The notes under the pieces: generated by a model
What the model was told of the DNA's origin: nothing
Database searches by the model: none
Seen by the model: only the letters and a program-made list of their open reading frames with translations
Made by a program: the position numbers and the translations under genes
In this document: positions 23,352 through 33,114 of the stretch, piece after piece
Layout: every line of letters begins with the position of its first letter
Numbering within the stretch: position 1 is the stretch's first letter
Assembly: GCA_950097015.1 (NCBI GenBank)
Contig: CATNEN010000032.1
Coordinates: 1,798,001-1,862,000 of the forward strand
Source of the DNA: Macrostomum hystrix
Taxonomy: Eukaryota > Platyhelminthes > Macrostomidae
Length of the DNA: 64,000 bases
Direction: 5' to 3'

Positions 23352-26300
23352 ATGCTGACGCAACGGCGCCAGCAGCGGGCCGGAGCAATCGCCCTGCCAG
23401 CCATGGAGGGCGCCGGACCGGGCGGTCGGCTTCAAAAATTTCTGCGCCGTTTCACGACCGCTCCATCAAGTCTGTTTGGCCAGGTGAGACGAAAATCGGC
23501 TGCAGTGCTGGGCGGACACCTGGCGGACGAGGCCAGTCAGATGGAGTTGACGCTGTACGCCAGGCGGCCGCGGACTGTCAGTCTGGTCAGCCTGGTGCAG
23601 CGGACTCGGTTCAGCAGCCCGGAGCTCAAGGCAATTTATAGGCGATTCAAGACTGAGTGCCCCTATGGTAAGAAGCCGCGGATGAAGATTCTCTGGGTCA
23701 GAATGGCTAGGTGTCGGAAATGCTTCCTCCAGAAAACCTTCTCGTCGTTTCCTTTGACTCTCCTCTTTAATCTCTTGCTCACCAATCAGTTAATCAGTAC
23801 GTTTCACTGCACTTTAATTGCTTCGCTTTCTATCGTCCTCTTAGCCCATAGACTACGCATCCTGCCCGCCCCTTGTTAACTCAATCGTTGTCTATGTTCT
23901 TAATTCCGTGCTCGGTACAGTTCCCCTTTAGCTGCTTCTAGTGCGCACTAAGCCCACTAGATATTCGGACAAAATGCTTTTCACTTTCTAAATACAAGTT
24001 AAATACAAGCAAGGAAATTTTGTCCCAAGCGACAAATTGGTAGCAGAGCGCACTAAAATATCCACACAGCCAAGTCGAAAATGAAGACGCGCAGCACAAC
24101 CTCGACTCGTGGAAAGCTCGGTCACAAATCTCAAAACCGAGTAAGACCAACAACATACGCTAACCCGACTGCCAGCGGCCTCGCCGCACCTGCTAGCGGC
24201 CTCGCCGCATCTGCCAGCGGCCTCGCCGCATCTGCCAGCGGCCTCGCCGCACCTGCTAGCGGCCTCGCCGCACCTGCTAGCGGCCTCGCCGCATCTGCCA
24301 GCGTCCTCGCCGCATCTGCCAGCGGCCTCGCCGCACCTGCTAGCGGCCTCGCCGCATCTGCCAGCGGCCTCGCCGCATCTGCCAGCGGCCTCGCCGCACC
24401 TACCAGCGGCCTCGCCGCACCCACCAGCGGCCTCGCCACACCTACCAGCGGCCTCGCCGCACCTACCAGCGGCCTCGCCGCATCTGCCAGCGGCCTCGCC
24501 ACACCTACCAGCGGCCTCGCCGCACCTACCAGCGGCCTCGCCGCATCTGCCAGCGGCCTCGCCGCACCTACCAGCGGCCTCGCCGCACCTGCTAGCGGCC
24601 TCGCCGCACCTGCTAGCGGCCTCGCCGCACCTACCAGCGGCCTCGCCGCACCTGCTAGCGGCCTCGCCGCACCTACAAGCGGCCTCGCCGCAGCCACCAG
24701 CGGCCTCACCGCACCTACCAGCGGCCTCGCCGCACCTACCAGCGGCCTCGCCGCACCTGCCAGCTCAGTCGGCTCCATTGCATTCGGTGTATCTAACCAA
24801 CAGGACGCTGTACAACAACTTATTGGCGCAATGGCTCAGATGATGCAGCAGAACCAGCTGCTCGTACAACAGCTTCAAATAAACCAGACCACATCCCAGC
24901 CCGCCCCTCCGACGCCTCGACCGGCGTCCCTCTTCGGCGAAACCGTCCTCCGCAATGTCCAACTTCAAGGTTTCGACGGTGAAGACCCAGCTAGTTTCCC
25001 TGCATTTTGGAGTTCCTTCACTTACCGCATCGACAGCAGCAACTACACAGACGTTGATAAATTTGAAGCTCTTCGCGGGCTTCTCGCTGGCGCTGCCCTC
25101 CGGAAACTAGGTGGTCTGGACGCCTGTCAACCGGGGGCCTACAACCAAGCCTGCCAAATTCTCCAAGCTAATTATGGCGACCTGTGGGAGCAGAAGAGCA
25201 CCTGCTTCAGGCGACTTCTCGCGATGCCGCAGCTTTGCAACATCGACCACCAGAGCTTGGAGGAATTTTCAGACACACTTCGCCTCACAGTCGGCCAGCT
25301 AACCCGCCTCGGTGAAACCAGTGCCGCCCTGGATCCCTACGTGCATGCACTCTGGCCAAAGCTTCCACGGGCGCTCCAATCAGATATCCAGGATGTGCGT
25401 TGTAAGGCGTTGCAACCGCTAATTCCAACAATGCAAGAGCTCCAAGGACACCTCGACAACAAGCTTCGAGCCATCCGTGCCTCGCAAGCCAACTACACAT
25501 CAGCTGGTTTCGCCCCCTATGCCGGAGCTAGTCTAATCAACGCTGCCACAAACCGCTCCGTAACTTCATCCACTCCTAGTGCTGGTCACGTACACACTCG
25601 TGCACATGTACCGATCTGCGTCTACTGCGAACGGTCAGGACACTCCAGTCAGACATGCGGCGTAATCTCGAAGCCCGATGATCGGCTCCGCATTATTCGG
25701 AGTAAGGCCCTGTGCCTCAACTGCCTGCGTAGCCATGCCACCTCAAACTGTAGCTCCCGGAACAGATGCCGCGAGTGTCGAGCCCTGCACCACACATCAC
25801 TTCACGGAGCGCGTTTCAATCCGCCACCGCATGTTCTTCACGTCGACTCAACAGCGAAAGCCAACAGCAACCTCGACTCGACGGCCGCATTGCCGACGGC
25901 ATTCGCCAACTTAAAAGCCATGAACAATAACACCTTCAATACCGTCTCCTGCATCTCCTCCACCTGCGACGAGTTGATAAGGCCGTCCATCATGGCCACA
26001 TTCTCTGCCACTGCTGTAAACCCGACTAGCGGCGGCACTACGCGAGTGTCGGTCCTCATCGATGGCGGCTCCAGTTTCACGTACATAAAACTCGAGGTGG
26101 CTCGAAAACTCGGTCTTCGTTTACATCGCCGAATCTCGCTTGACAGCTCTTCATGTCACACCGACTCTCGTCGACGAGTGACCGCAGACATCGTCGAACT
26201 CGAACTCTCTACACCCGATGGCCGCCGTTTACCACTCCGAGTTCTGGCAACCGAGCACATCGCTCCACCAATCCACATACCAGCTGTCCAGCTACCAAGC

Positions 26301-29300
26301 GACATTCTGGCCACTCTGCAACACTTGCCCCATGGAATAGCCAATCTCCCACCTTCCCAAGACGGGGAACTTGAGTTAGATTTGCTCATCGGTAACGACT
26401 ATGCTCAGCGGTTAATAGGCCCGAGCGTTCCTGCAATCCCACTGCGGCAAAGTCTGACCGCGCACCTCACCCCGTTTGGTGCCGTCCTCACAGGCTGCCT
26501 CGAAAATACCGACGACTGTAGACCCAGTGGGCTTCTCAACTCTAGTCAACTCATCGCCAACTCACTGCTGTCACAATCACGTCGCGACAACCTTGAATGT
26601 CTGGCCGACCGAATGACCAGCCTCGAGCTGCTCGGCATCGAAAGAGGGGCCGAACAACCCAATCCACGAGGCGACGTTTTGACGAAAGACCTCTTGGACT
26701 CAGCCACACGTGGATCGGACGGTCGTTACTCGGTCGCATTACCCTTCAAGCCTGGAGCGGAGCAACTCCAATCAAACTTCGGACAAGCTTGGGGTCGCGC
26801 TCAGGCTACACACCGTCGTCTTTCACAGGCGGAACGTCAAGAGTACTATGGAGAGTTCGAAAAGCACAAAGCAGAAGGGATCCTGGAAATCGCCGATGAC
26901 ACTAGTCCAAAAGGAAAGATCATCCATGTCCTGCCGCACTTTCCCGTCATCAAAATGTCATCAAAATTTCATCCACATGGGAAGTGGCCATCCCAGACAA
27001 CACCCACACCCACGGACTCCACGATCCTCCAAGGCATCCCACCAGCCCAGAAAAAGGCCAAGAAGACATGCGCTTTCCTGTCTGCATCGAACAGATGCGT
27101 CCCCCCCGCAGGCATGGACATCAACCGCTTCGGCAAACTCAGTGCCCTTCTCGGAACTCTCGCATATGTTATACGTTTCGTCAAGCGAAGAAACCAAGTT
27201 ACCGCGCCAGATGCCTCGGAACGCCAGGCTGCTCTTCACTTGTGGATCAAATGGGTACAGAGAGAGCGCTACGCTGACGCAATCAATGCCATACAGGAAG
27301 GCAGACCAAAAAGCTGCAAGATAGTCGCACAGCTTGACCTCTTCTTGGATGACGAAGGTCTGATCCGCCACAATTCCCGCATGGCAAACGCAACCTTAGA
27401 CGCAGACGCAATCTACCCAATGCTCCTTCCACCCGATCATCATCTCACTCACCTGCTCATACTCTACATCCACAAACGAGATTACCACAGCAGTGCCATA
27501 TCTGTTCTACGGAGCCTTCACGACCGTTTCTGGATTGTCCGTGGTCTCTCCACTGTCCGCTCGAGCCTCCGCCAGCGTCTTCCATGCCGCTTCACGAAGG
27601 GCCGCACACTCCCTCCCCCACAGCACGGCCAGCTACCACCAGAGCGCCTCAACTCATCAGGCCAGTCGTTCAGCTCTCTGCTCGTCGACCAGCTGGGCCC
27701 CGTCTTGACGACCGATACGAAGACCCACACTAACAACAAACGAGGGGCAATGCTCCTCTGTTGCGCCTCAAGCCGCGCGGTCCACCTCGATTACCTCCAT
27801 GTCTATTCTGCGGACTCAGTTCTCCATGCTTTCGAGCGATTCTGGGCCCGCCGGGGACTCACCGAAGCCAGCATCTTCCTAGACCAGGCAACCGCCTTCC
27901 AAGCGGCCGGCAAAATCATCGACTCTCTGCTAACACCAACGTTCCAGCACAAACTCCTAGCTGACCTCCAGCCATTCGCCACTGCTAGACAACTCCACTT
28001 CAAATTCGCACCGGCACGCGCTCCGTGGCACCAAGGAGCCGTCGAGCGACTGGTAGGGATGGTCAAAGCCAGCCTTCGACCCTCACTTTGGCGCCGGCGG
28101 ATCTCGGACGAAGAGTTCCTCACCCTGCTGACAAAGATCGAGGCTGTCTTGAACTCTCGCCCGCTGACATCCTTCTCGAATGACCCTAACGATACGCGCC
28201 CCCTAACGCCAGCCGATCTCATCGCTCCTAGCGCTCGACTTGACTTGCCTGCAGCGCCTGAGCACCTTGTTCCATCTGCTGGGACCACGACCAGCGACCA
28301 ACTACGAGCTCTCTATCGACGCCACGAGCAAATCATTGACTCTTTCTGGGCTCGATGGAACCGCGACTACCTTCATCAACTCCACTCGATCCACTTACAA
28401 CACCGTAGACGGCACGGCGAGCACTCACACCAGCCCCTCGTTGGACAGCTCTACCTCCTCGCCGACCAGACTCCGCGGTCAAACTGGAAGACGTGCCGCG
28501 TCATCGAAGTCCATCCCGACAGTCATGACATCACCCGTTATGTCACTGTCCGAACGAGCACCGGTCACGAGTCCCGCCGTGCCATCACACATCTCGTCCC
28601 TCTCGAGGCCGACATTATCGATTTCCAGACCGCGGCCAACGCCGGCGGGGCTCTAGTTCCACCCGGCTCTGGCAGCAAGGACGATCCGGTACAAACCAAC
28701 CGCGCTCGACGTGCCATGCGACGCTAACTTCTACGTGACTCTCTTTTCAACATTGCGTAACTTCGCCCCCCCCCACCCTGTCGGAAATGCTTCCTCCAGA
28801 AAACCTTCTCGTCGTTTCCTTTGACTCTCCTCTTTAATCTCTTGCTCACCAATCAGTTAATCAGTACGTTTCACTGCACTTTAATTGCTTCGCTTTCTAT
28901 CGTCCTCTTAGCCCATAGACTACGCATCCTGCCCGCCCCTTGTTAACTCAATCGTTGTCTATGTTCTTAATTCCGTGCTCGGTACAGTTCCCCTTTAGCT
29001 GCTTCTAGTGCGCACTAAGCCCACTAGATATTCGGACAAAATGCTTTTCACTTTCTAAATACAAGTTAAATACAAGCAAGGAAATTTTGTCCCAAGCGAC
29101 ACTAGGTCATACTGAGTCAGACTGGGTCAGACTGGGTCAGACTAGGTCAGACTGAGTCAGACTGGGTCAGTCTAGGTCAGACTGAGTCAGGCTAGGTCAG
29201 ACTGAGTCAGACTAGATCAGACTGGGTCAGGCTAGGTCAGACTGAGTCAGACTAGGTCAGACTGAGTCAGGCTAGGTCAGACTGAGTCAGGCTAGGTCAG

Positions 29301-31207
29301 ACTGAGTCAGGCTAGGTCAGACTGAGTCAGGCTAGGTCAGACTGAGTCAGGCTAGGTCAGACTGAGTCAGACTAGATCAGACTGGGTCAGGCTAGGTCAG
29401 ACTGAGTCAGGCTAGGTCAGACTGAGTCAGGCTAGGTCAGACTGAGTCAGGCTAGGTCAGACTGAGTCAGGCTAGGTCAGACTGAGTCAGACTAGATCAG
29501 ACTGGGTCAGGCTAGGTCAGACTGCATCAGAATTGGTCAGGCTGGGTCAGACTGGGTCAGACTGGGTTAGAATAGGGTCAGTCATTTCCGGAGTTGCTAG
29601 TTTTCTTATTATAATTATTTGTAACTTAATTTATAAACATTCTCGTATGTCCCAAAATCAACGAGTAAAGAGACCATTGCCGATCCATGGCCGGACCACT
29701 TGCACTGTTTAAAAAACATATTGTAGTGTGCGAGTGTGTGCTGTAGCCTAGCAACCCCTTAGACTTGAGCAGTTGGTCTCGCAAAGGAAGCAGGCCGGCA
29801 CAGAGACGGGGAGCAGAATGTGCCGGGGTGGTTGGTTCCAATTTCCTATCTCCTCAGAGGCGGCAAAACCTCCCAATTCGTGCCAGGACTGCCAGTTTGC
29901 CGGCTTTGCTTAAAAAGCAACAGCAGCAGCAGCAGTAGCAGTAGGAAAGGCGGCAATGGGAAGGGCTTCTGCTCAGTTACTCAGCAATGCCTGCATTCTT
30001 CTTAACTATGAAATGCTCTCATTGTGCGCATGAGGCAGAGCGTCTCGACTCTGAGTTGAAGAGCCTATCTTAATTATTTTCCTCCTAGTTTCTTAGCCAC
30101 TCAAAAAGCGAGACCGTACTATTCCCTGAAGAGCAAACAGTTTTTCCTTCTCAAAGACAATTAAAAATAGGAAACAGACAGAGACTCTAAATTGGGAATA
30201 GGATTTTCTTACAAGTAGTTAGAAGAGAGAATTAAAAAGACAAGTTGAGGATTATGTGTCGCTGAAAAATGCAATTAAGAGATCGATTAAAAGAATGATT
30301 GAGTGGGAAAATGTTTTTTTGAACATTTTGGAATGGAAAAGAAGCTTTTTTAAATTTACAGACTTGTGGAGAGGCGCGTTAAATGAAAGAGTGAGGTTGG
30401 TGGAGGAGTGAGGTTGGTGGAGGAGTGAGGTTGGTGGAGGAGTGAGGTTGGTGGAGGAGTGAGGTTGGTGGAGGAGTGAGGTTGGGGGAGGAGTGAGGTT
30501 AGTGGAGGAATGGGGTTGGTGGAGGAGTGAGGTTGGTAGAGGAGTGAGGTTGGTAGAGGAGTGAGGTTGGTAGAGGAGTGAGGTTGGTAGAGGAGGGAGG
30601 TTGGTGGAGGAGTGGGGTTGGTGGAGGAGTGAGGTTGGTGGAGGAGGGAGGTTGGTGGAGGAGTGAGGTTGGTGGAGGAGTGAGGTTGGTGGAGGAAGGT
30701 CTGCTTCTACATGAAACTACCAATCAACTCGGCTAACACCTTGATTCGCCAGGCCTGATGCAAGAGGAGGTCCTAGAGCGAATTCTCGCCCAGATCTTCC
30801 CTCTGGGCAACGCGAACACGTTCGCCCACTTTGTGTTCTGCGGCTTCGATCGGGCCAGAACCGGCTCGGTGAGCTTCGAGCAGTTCGCGCTTTGCCTGAA
30901 CACTCTGCTCAAAGGCAGCCGCGAGGAGCGACTCCAGTGGATCTTCAACATGTACGACATCAACAAGGACGGCGAGATCAACCGGCGCGAAGTCTTCGAA
31001 TTGGTCAGCTCCGTCTACGACCTGCTCGGCCACCGGGTCCGTCCGCCGGTGACTTCGGCCACCGTGGAGGATCGAGCAGAGTCCGTGTTTCGCCGTCTGG
31101 ATGTTGACAAAGATGGAGTGATTAGCTGGGAAGACTTCTGCGCCTATTTTCGAGACAATCCTAGCATTTTGAGCAGCATGGACTCGCTACAGACCATGCT
31201 AGCCTGA
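23352..31207 (+). CDS. KChIP / neuronal-calcium-sensor-type EF-hand protein, two exons (256 aa)
   Basis: Join 23352..23667 and 30753..31207. The donor (ctatg|gtaag) and acceptor (ttcgccag|gc) restore one glycine codon, giving TECPYG followed by LMQEEVLERILAQIFPLG. This is the hallmark region of Kv-channel-interacting proteins, which bind Kv4 channels and Ca2+ at the membrane. EF-hand 1 is degenerate, as in the family (CPYG). EF-2 starts at D138 (DRARTGSVSFEQ), EF-3 at D174 (DINKDGEINRRE) and EF-4 at D222 (DVDKDGVISWED). EF-3 is fully canonical, while EF-2 ends in Gln instead of an acidic residue and EF-4 ends in Asp. The N-terminal 85 residues are basic and unlike other KChIPs. A second in-frame ATG at 23403 is an alternative start. 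The 7,085-bp intron holds a complete BEL/Pao insertion and two minisatellites. Confidence 0.9.
23707..23711. repeat. target-site duplication (ctagg), left copy
   Basis: The five bases before the 5' LTR equal the five after the 3' LTR (29102-29106), the size expected for BEL/Pao integration. Confidence 0.85.
23712..24034 (+). repeat. 5' LTR of the BEL/Pao element
   Basis: 323 bp, begins tgtcggaaatgc and ends cccaagcgaca. Same length and, by eye, same sequence as 28779-29101. Confidence 0.95.
24038..24049 (+). promoter_or_regulatory. primer-binding site, initiator tRNA-Met type
   Basis: tggtagcagagc starts three bases after the LTR. It complements the 3' end of animal initiator tRNA-Met (ending CTCTGCTACCA) at 11 of 12 positions. 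Confidence 0.7.
24081..28727 (+). CDS. BEL/Pao Gag-Pol polyprotein with in-frame loss of RT core and RNase H (1,548 aa)
   Basis: Residues 32-227 are 28 copies of a seven-residue SGLAAPA/T-like repeat. Residues about 295-430 are a DUF1759-type Gag segment (QGFDGEDPASFPAFWSSF). Zinc knuckles lie at about 512-535 and 545-575. The protease-like motif VLIDGGSSFTY is at about 658, with Gly in place of the usual Ser/Thr after Asp. RT starts (HKAEGILE, LPHFPVIK) near 920-955, then jumps at about 956-962 to the pre-integrase HGKWPSQTTPT region. No YxDD or RNase H follows. The integrase HHCC domain (about 1120-1170) retains the His pair, but one Cys appears replaced. D1203, D1268 and E1322 form the DDE triad. 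The frame is open throughout, so Gag and integrase could still be made. Full-length relatives carry several hundred more residues. Confidence 0.9.
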   Translation: MKTRSTTSTRGKLGHKSQNRVRPTTYANPTASGLAAPASGLAASASGLAASASGLAAPASGLAAPASGLAASASVLAASASGLAAPASGLAASASGLAASASGLAAPTSGLAAPTSGLATPTSGLAAPTSGLAASASGLATPTSGLAAPTSGLAASASGLAAPTSGLAAPASGLAAPASGLAAPTSGLAAPASGLAAPTSGLAAATSGLTAPTSGLAAPTSGLAAPASSVGSIAFGVSNQQDAVQQLIGAMAQMMQQNQLLVQQLQINQTTSQPAPPTPRPASLFGETVLRNVQLQGFDGEDPASFPAFWSSFTYRIDSSNYTDVDKFEALRGLLAGAALRKLGGLDACQPGAYNQACQILQANYGDLWEQKSTCFRRLLAMPQLCNIDHQSLEEFSDTLRLTVGQLTRLGETSAALDPYVHALWPKLPRALQSDIQDVRCKALQPLIPTMQELQGHLDNKLRAIRASQANYTSAGFAPYAGASLINAATNRSVTSSTPSAGHVHTRAHVPICVYCERSGHSSQTCGVISKPDDRLRIIRSKALCLNCLRSHATSNCSSRNRCRECRALHHTSLHGARFNPPPHVLHVDSTAKANSNLDSTAALPTAFANLKAMNNNTFNTVSCISSTCDELIRPSIMATFSATAVNPTSGGTTRVSVLIDGGSSFTYIKLEVARKLGLRLHRRISLDSSSCHTDSRRRVTADIVELELSTPDGRRLPLRVLATEHIAPPIHIPAVQLPSDILATLQHLPHGIANLPPSQDGELELDLLIGNDYAQRLIGPSVPAIPLRQSLTAHLTPFGAVLTGCLENTDDCRPSGLLNSSQLIANSLLSQSRRDNLECLADRMTSLELLGIERGAEQPNPRGDVLTKDLLDSATRGSDGRYSVALPFKPGAEQLQSNFGQAWGRAQATHRRLSQAERQEYYGEFEKHKAEGILEIADDTSPKGKIIHVLPHFPVIKMSSKFHPHGKWPSQTTPTPTDSTILQGIPPAQKKAKKTCAFLSASNRCVPPAGMDINRFGKLSALLGTLAYVIRFVKRRNQVTAPDASERQAALHLWIKWVQRERYADAINAIQEGRPKSCKIVAQLDLFLDDEGLIRHNSRMANATLDADAIYPMLLPPDHHLTHLLILYIHKRDYHSSAISVLRSLHDRFWIVRGLSTVRSSLRQRLPCRFTKGRTLPPPQHGQLPPERLNSSGQSFSSLLVDQLGPVLTTDTKTHTNNKRGAMLLCCASSRAVHLDYLHVYSADSVLHAFERFWARRGLTEASIFLDQATAFQAAGKIIDSLLTPTFQHKLLADLQPFATARQLHFKFAPARAPWHQGAVERLVGMVKASLRPSLWRRRISDEEFLTLLTKIEAVLNSRPLTSFSNDPNDTRPLTPADLIAPSARLDLPAAPEHLVPSAGTTTSDQLRALYRRHEQIIDSFWARWNRDYLHQLHSIHLQHRRRHGEHSHQPLVGQLYLLADQTPRSNWKTCRVIEVHPDSHDITRYVTVRTSTGHESRRAITHLVPLEADIIDFQTAANAGGALVPPGSGSKDDPVQTNRARRAMRR
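24174..24761 (+). repeat. 21-bp minisatellite inside the Gag frame, 28 units
   Basis: A gccagcggcctcgccgcacct-like unit (21 bp, seven codons) repeats 28 times without a frame break. Third-unit variation is mainly APA, ASA and APT. Confidence 0.95.
28779..29101 (+). repeat. 3' LTR of the BEL/Pao element
   Basis: 323 bp, matching the 5' LTR. Directly before it (28766-28778) is a C-run, cccccccccaccc, where a polypurine tract would normally be expected. Confidence 0.95.
29102..29577. repeat. 10/20-bp minisatellite (ggtcagactga-gtcaggcta type)
   Basis: Alternating 10-bp units gtcagactga and gtcaggctag form a 20-bp repeat of about 23 copies. A secondary 120-bp periodicity is marked by actagatcagactggg at 29210, 29370 and 29490. 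The BEL element abuts its left edge, and the TSD lies within the first unit. Confidence 0.92.
30391..30698. repeat. 17-bp minisatellite (gaggttggtggaggagt), about 18 copies
   Basis: Regular array ending about 55 bp before the acceptor of the KChIP second exon. Confidence 0.95.
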
Positions 31208-31839
31208 CTGTTGAGTCCAGCTATCCAAGACGCGGCTAGTTTCATTCGAGTCACCTCTTGGGTCACCTGTCAAGGCACCAATGAAATCAGTCATTTTCTT
31301 GAGTCACGTCAAGCATGTCCTGGAGAGGTGGCGACTGTATTCTTGTTGCAGAGAGTGTGCAAAAAAAGTTGGCCCGTTTTGTAAAATTTCATCCGCCAAC
31401 ACACGCTATATTGGCTGCCTGTTGATGATCTTGATGAGCTGTCTGCTTCACCTAGCTCGTAGTTACCACAGACCACTTTAGAATCGCCTCATCATACTCT
31501 CACATTTATTTAATTGTCCTACTCATCATTTACACATTGTGTCTGAGATCTTTGGTCGTTTTTCGTTTTTTAAAACTAATTAATAATAGTTAATTACGCT
31601 GCCGACAAGCCGACAAGCTTAGAAAGACAAAGGTGACAATCACCCCCAGTATTTTGCGTAAAATCTCAACTGAAGAGTAAAAATGTAATGCAGCTTTCGT
31701 CTAGAAACTTCATTAAAGAAATTCAACTCTGGTTTCAGTGAAAACAATTTTTGTCCGACATCAAAGAAGAGCTTTTGCGCAGTAACATTTGTAACATTTT
31801 GTAACATTTGCAAAAATGTAACGATTTAACAAAAGCTGG
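31208..31839. other. 3' flank of the KChIP gene, no further gene seen
   Basis: Presumably 3' UTR and intergenic DNA. Repeats of taacattttg lie near 31786-31812, just before the SINE. Confidence 0.35.
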
Positions 31840-32181
31840 AAGGGTCGGTGGCACAGCGGCTAATGCATTTGCCTCTAAGTTCAATTCCACGGCGAGGCCA
31901 TATTCATTTGGGGCGCAGCCGCGGAGAGAAGGCTTGGGGGCTTGTCGTACAGGACCAACCTCCAAGGCACAGTAAGAGTGTACACTGCCTGACGATGAGA
32001 AAGTCAGGGCAGATGTACACACCTGTGTGAGCGTGTGCCTGCGTACAGTATCTGTGTGCGTGCGTGCTCAGAAGTCAGCGAAATAGGCAGGATTGCCTCC
32101 TCGCTGGCTGCGTGTCTAGTGTCACCAAAGGATGTGCCATTGCCCGCAGCCCTCCTGGAATATAATTATTATTATTATTGG
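31840..32181 (+). mobile_element. SINE family B, near-complete copy with (ATT)n tail
   Basis: The head has an A-box (ggtggcacagcggcta) and a B-box (agttcaattcc), apparently with the anticodon arm deleted between them. The body is shared with 17391-17592, and the tail is attattattattatt. It is a tRNA-derived SINE family distinct from family A. Confidence 0.7.
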
Positions 32182-33114
32182 GACACTCATCTTCAAATCG
32201 AGTCTATTAAAATAAAAAACAGATCAATTCGGAGTGACTCTTTGTACCCAATCACAGCAAAGGTTTTGTACTTTTTGTTCTTACATTGCTGCTAAACATT
32301 CGATCACTACTTCGGGTCGCTGTGACTGTCTATCAGAAGGTTGCTTTTATTGGATTTTGATGAGATGGCACTAAGAGTGTCGCTACCGCAGCACCCGCCG
32401 AGGCAAACCAATCAATCAAGCCAGCTTGTGTGCTTTTCTGTGAAATTCGACCACGGAACTCCACTCCTATATTTGACCTCGCTCAGATTACACGAAAGGG
32501 AGGCGAGCGGCTTCTTTTGTGAGGCCGCATGAAAAGCTTTAATCCCATCTACCAGCGCCTAAGCGCAAGAAAATCTTGAATCTGAGTAGTCTAAAAGGAC
32601 CAGCCGGGTCTTGGTCGATTTTTCATGGATTCGCGGAACGAGAATCGCCAGGATTAATCAGATGCTACTCGAGATTTTATGAACAGAAAGAACTTTTAAA
32701 ATAACTAGCAAATAACGTAGTTATGGTTATTATGAACTTGTTCTGGGTACTACACTAGTACTTGTAGTATTTGACACAACGCTGAATTCCGCAGTGACTA
32801 CTTGTCAGTAATAAGCCTAGCCGTTTAAACACGCAATATTGCCACAGTCTGATTGTTTTCTATCCATGGAAAGATAAATGATGATAATCACGTTTGAGTT
32901 TTTAGATTCATTGTTCAATTCAGTGCTTTGGGTATGAAAAACTTACCGAATAGAAATGCACAGCAACGACCTAGGACACACAGAAGTCCCTAGTCAACGC
33001 AGAAAAAAGTTTAAATTTCAGTTAAAAAATAATGGCTATGCTACTCATAGTTTAAACGGAATCTAACGGCTATACATACGATAGAAGTACGCCCATAAAT
33101 AGTTTGTTTAACAC
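32182..33114. other. no gene seen
   Basis: Short chance ORFs only. Confidence 0.3.

Larger units (their letters stand above)
23712..29101 (+). mobile_element. BEL/Pao LTR retrotransposon, 5.39 kb, internally deleted in RT/RNase H
   Basis: Two 323-bp LTRs (TG...CA ends), a PBS, one long Gag-Pol frame and a 5-bp TSD. Domain order in the ORF is Gag, zinc knuckles, protease-like, RT beginning, then integrase, with no separate env. The DUF1759-type Gag and the A17-type region place it in BEL/Pao. It sits in the sense orientation inside the KChIP intron. I saw no difference between the two LTRs, so the insertion is recent on an evolutionary scale. The RT catalytic core is missing, so the copy cannot reverse-transcribe itself. 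Confidence 0.93.

Noticed and set aside
24131-24778. 215-codon antisense ORF (Ala/Arg/Pro-rich)
   Set aside because: It is the mirror of the 21-bp array inside the Gag frame.
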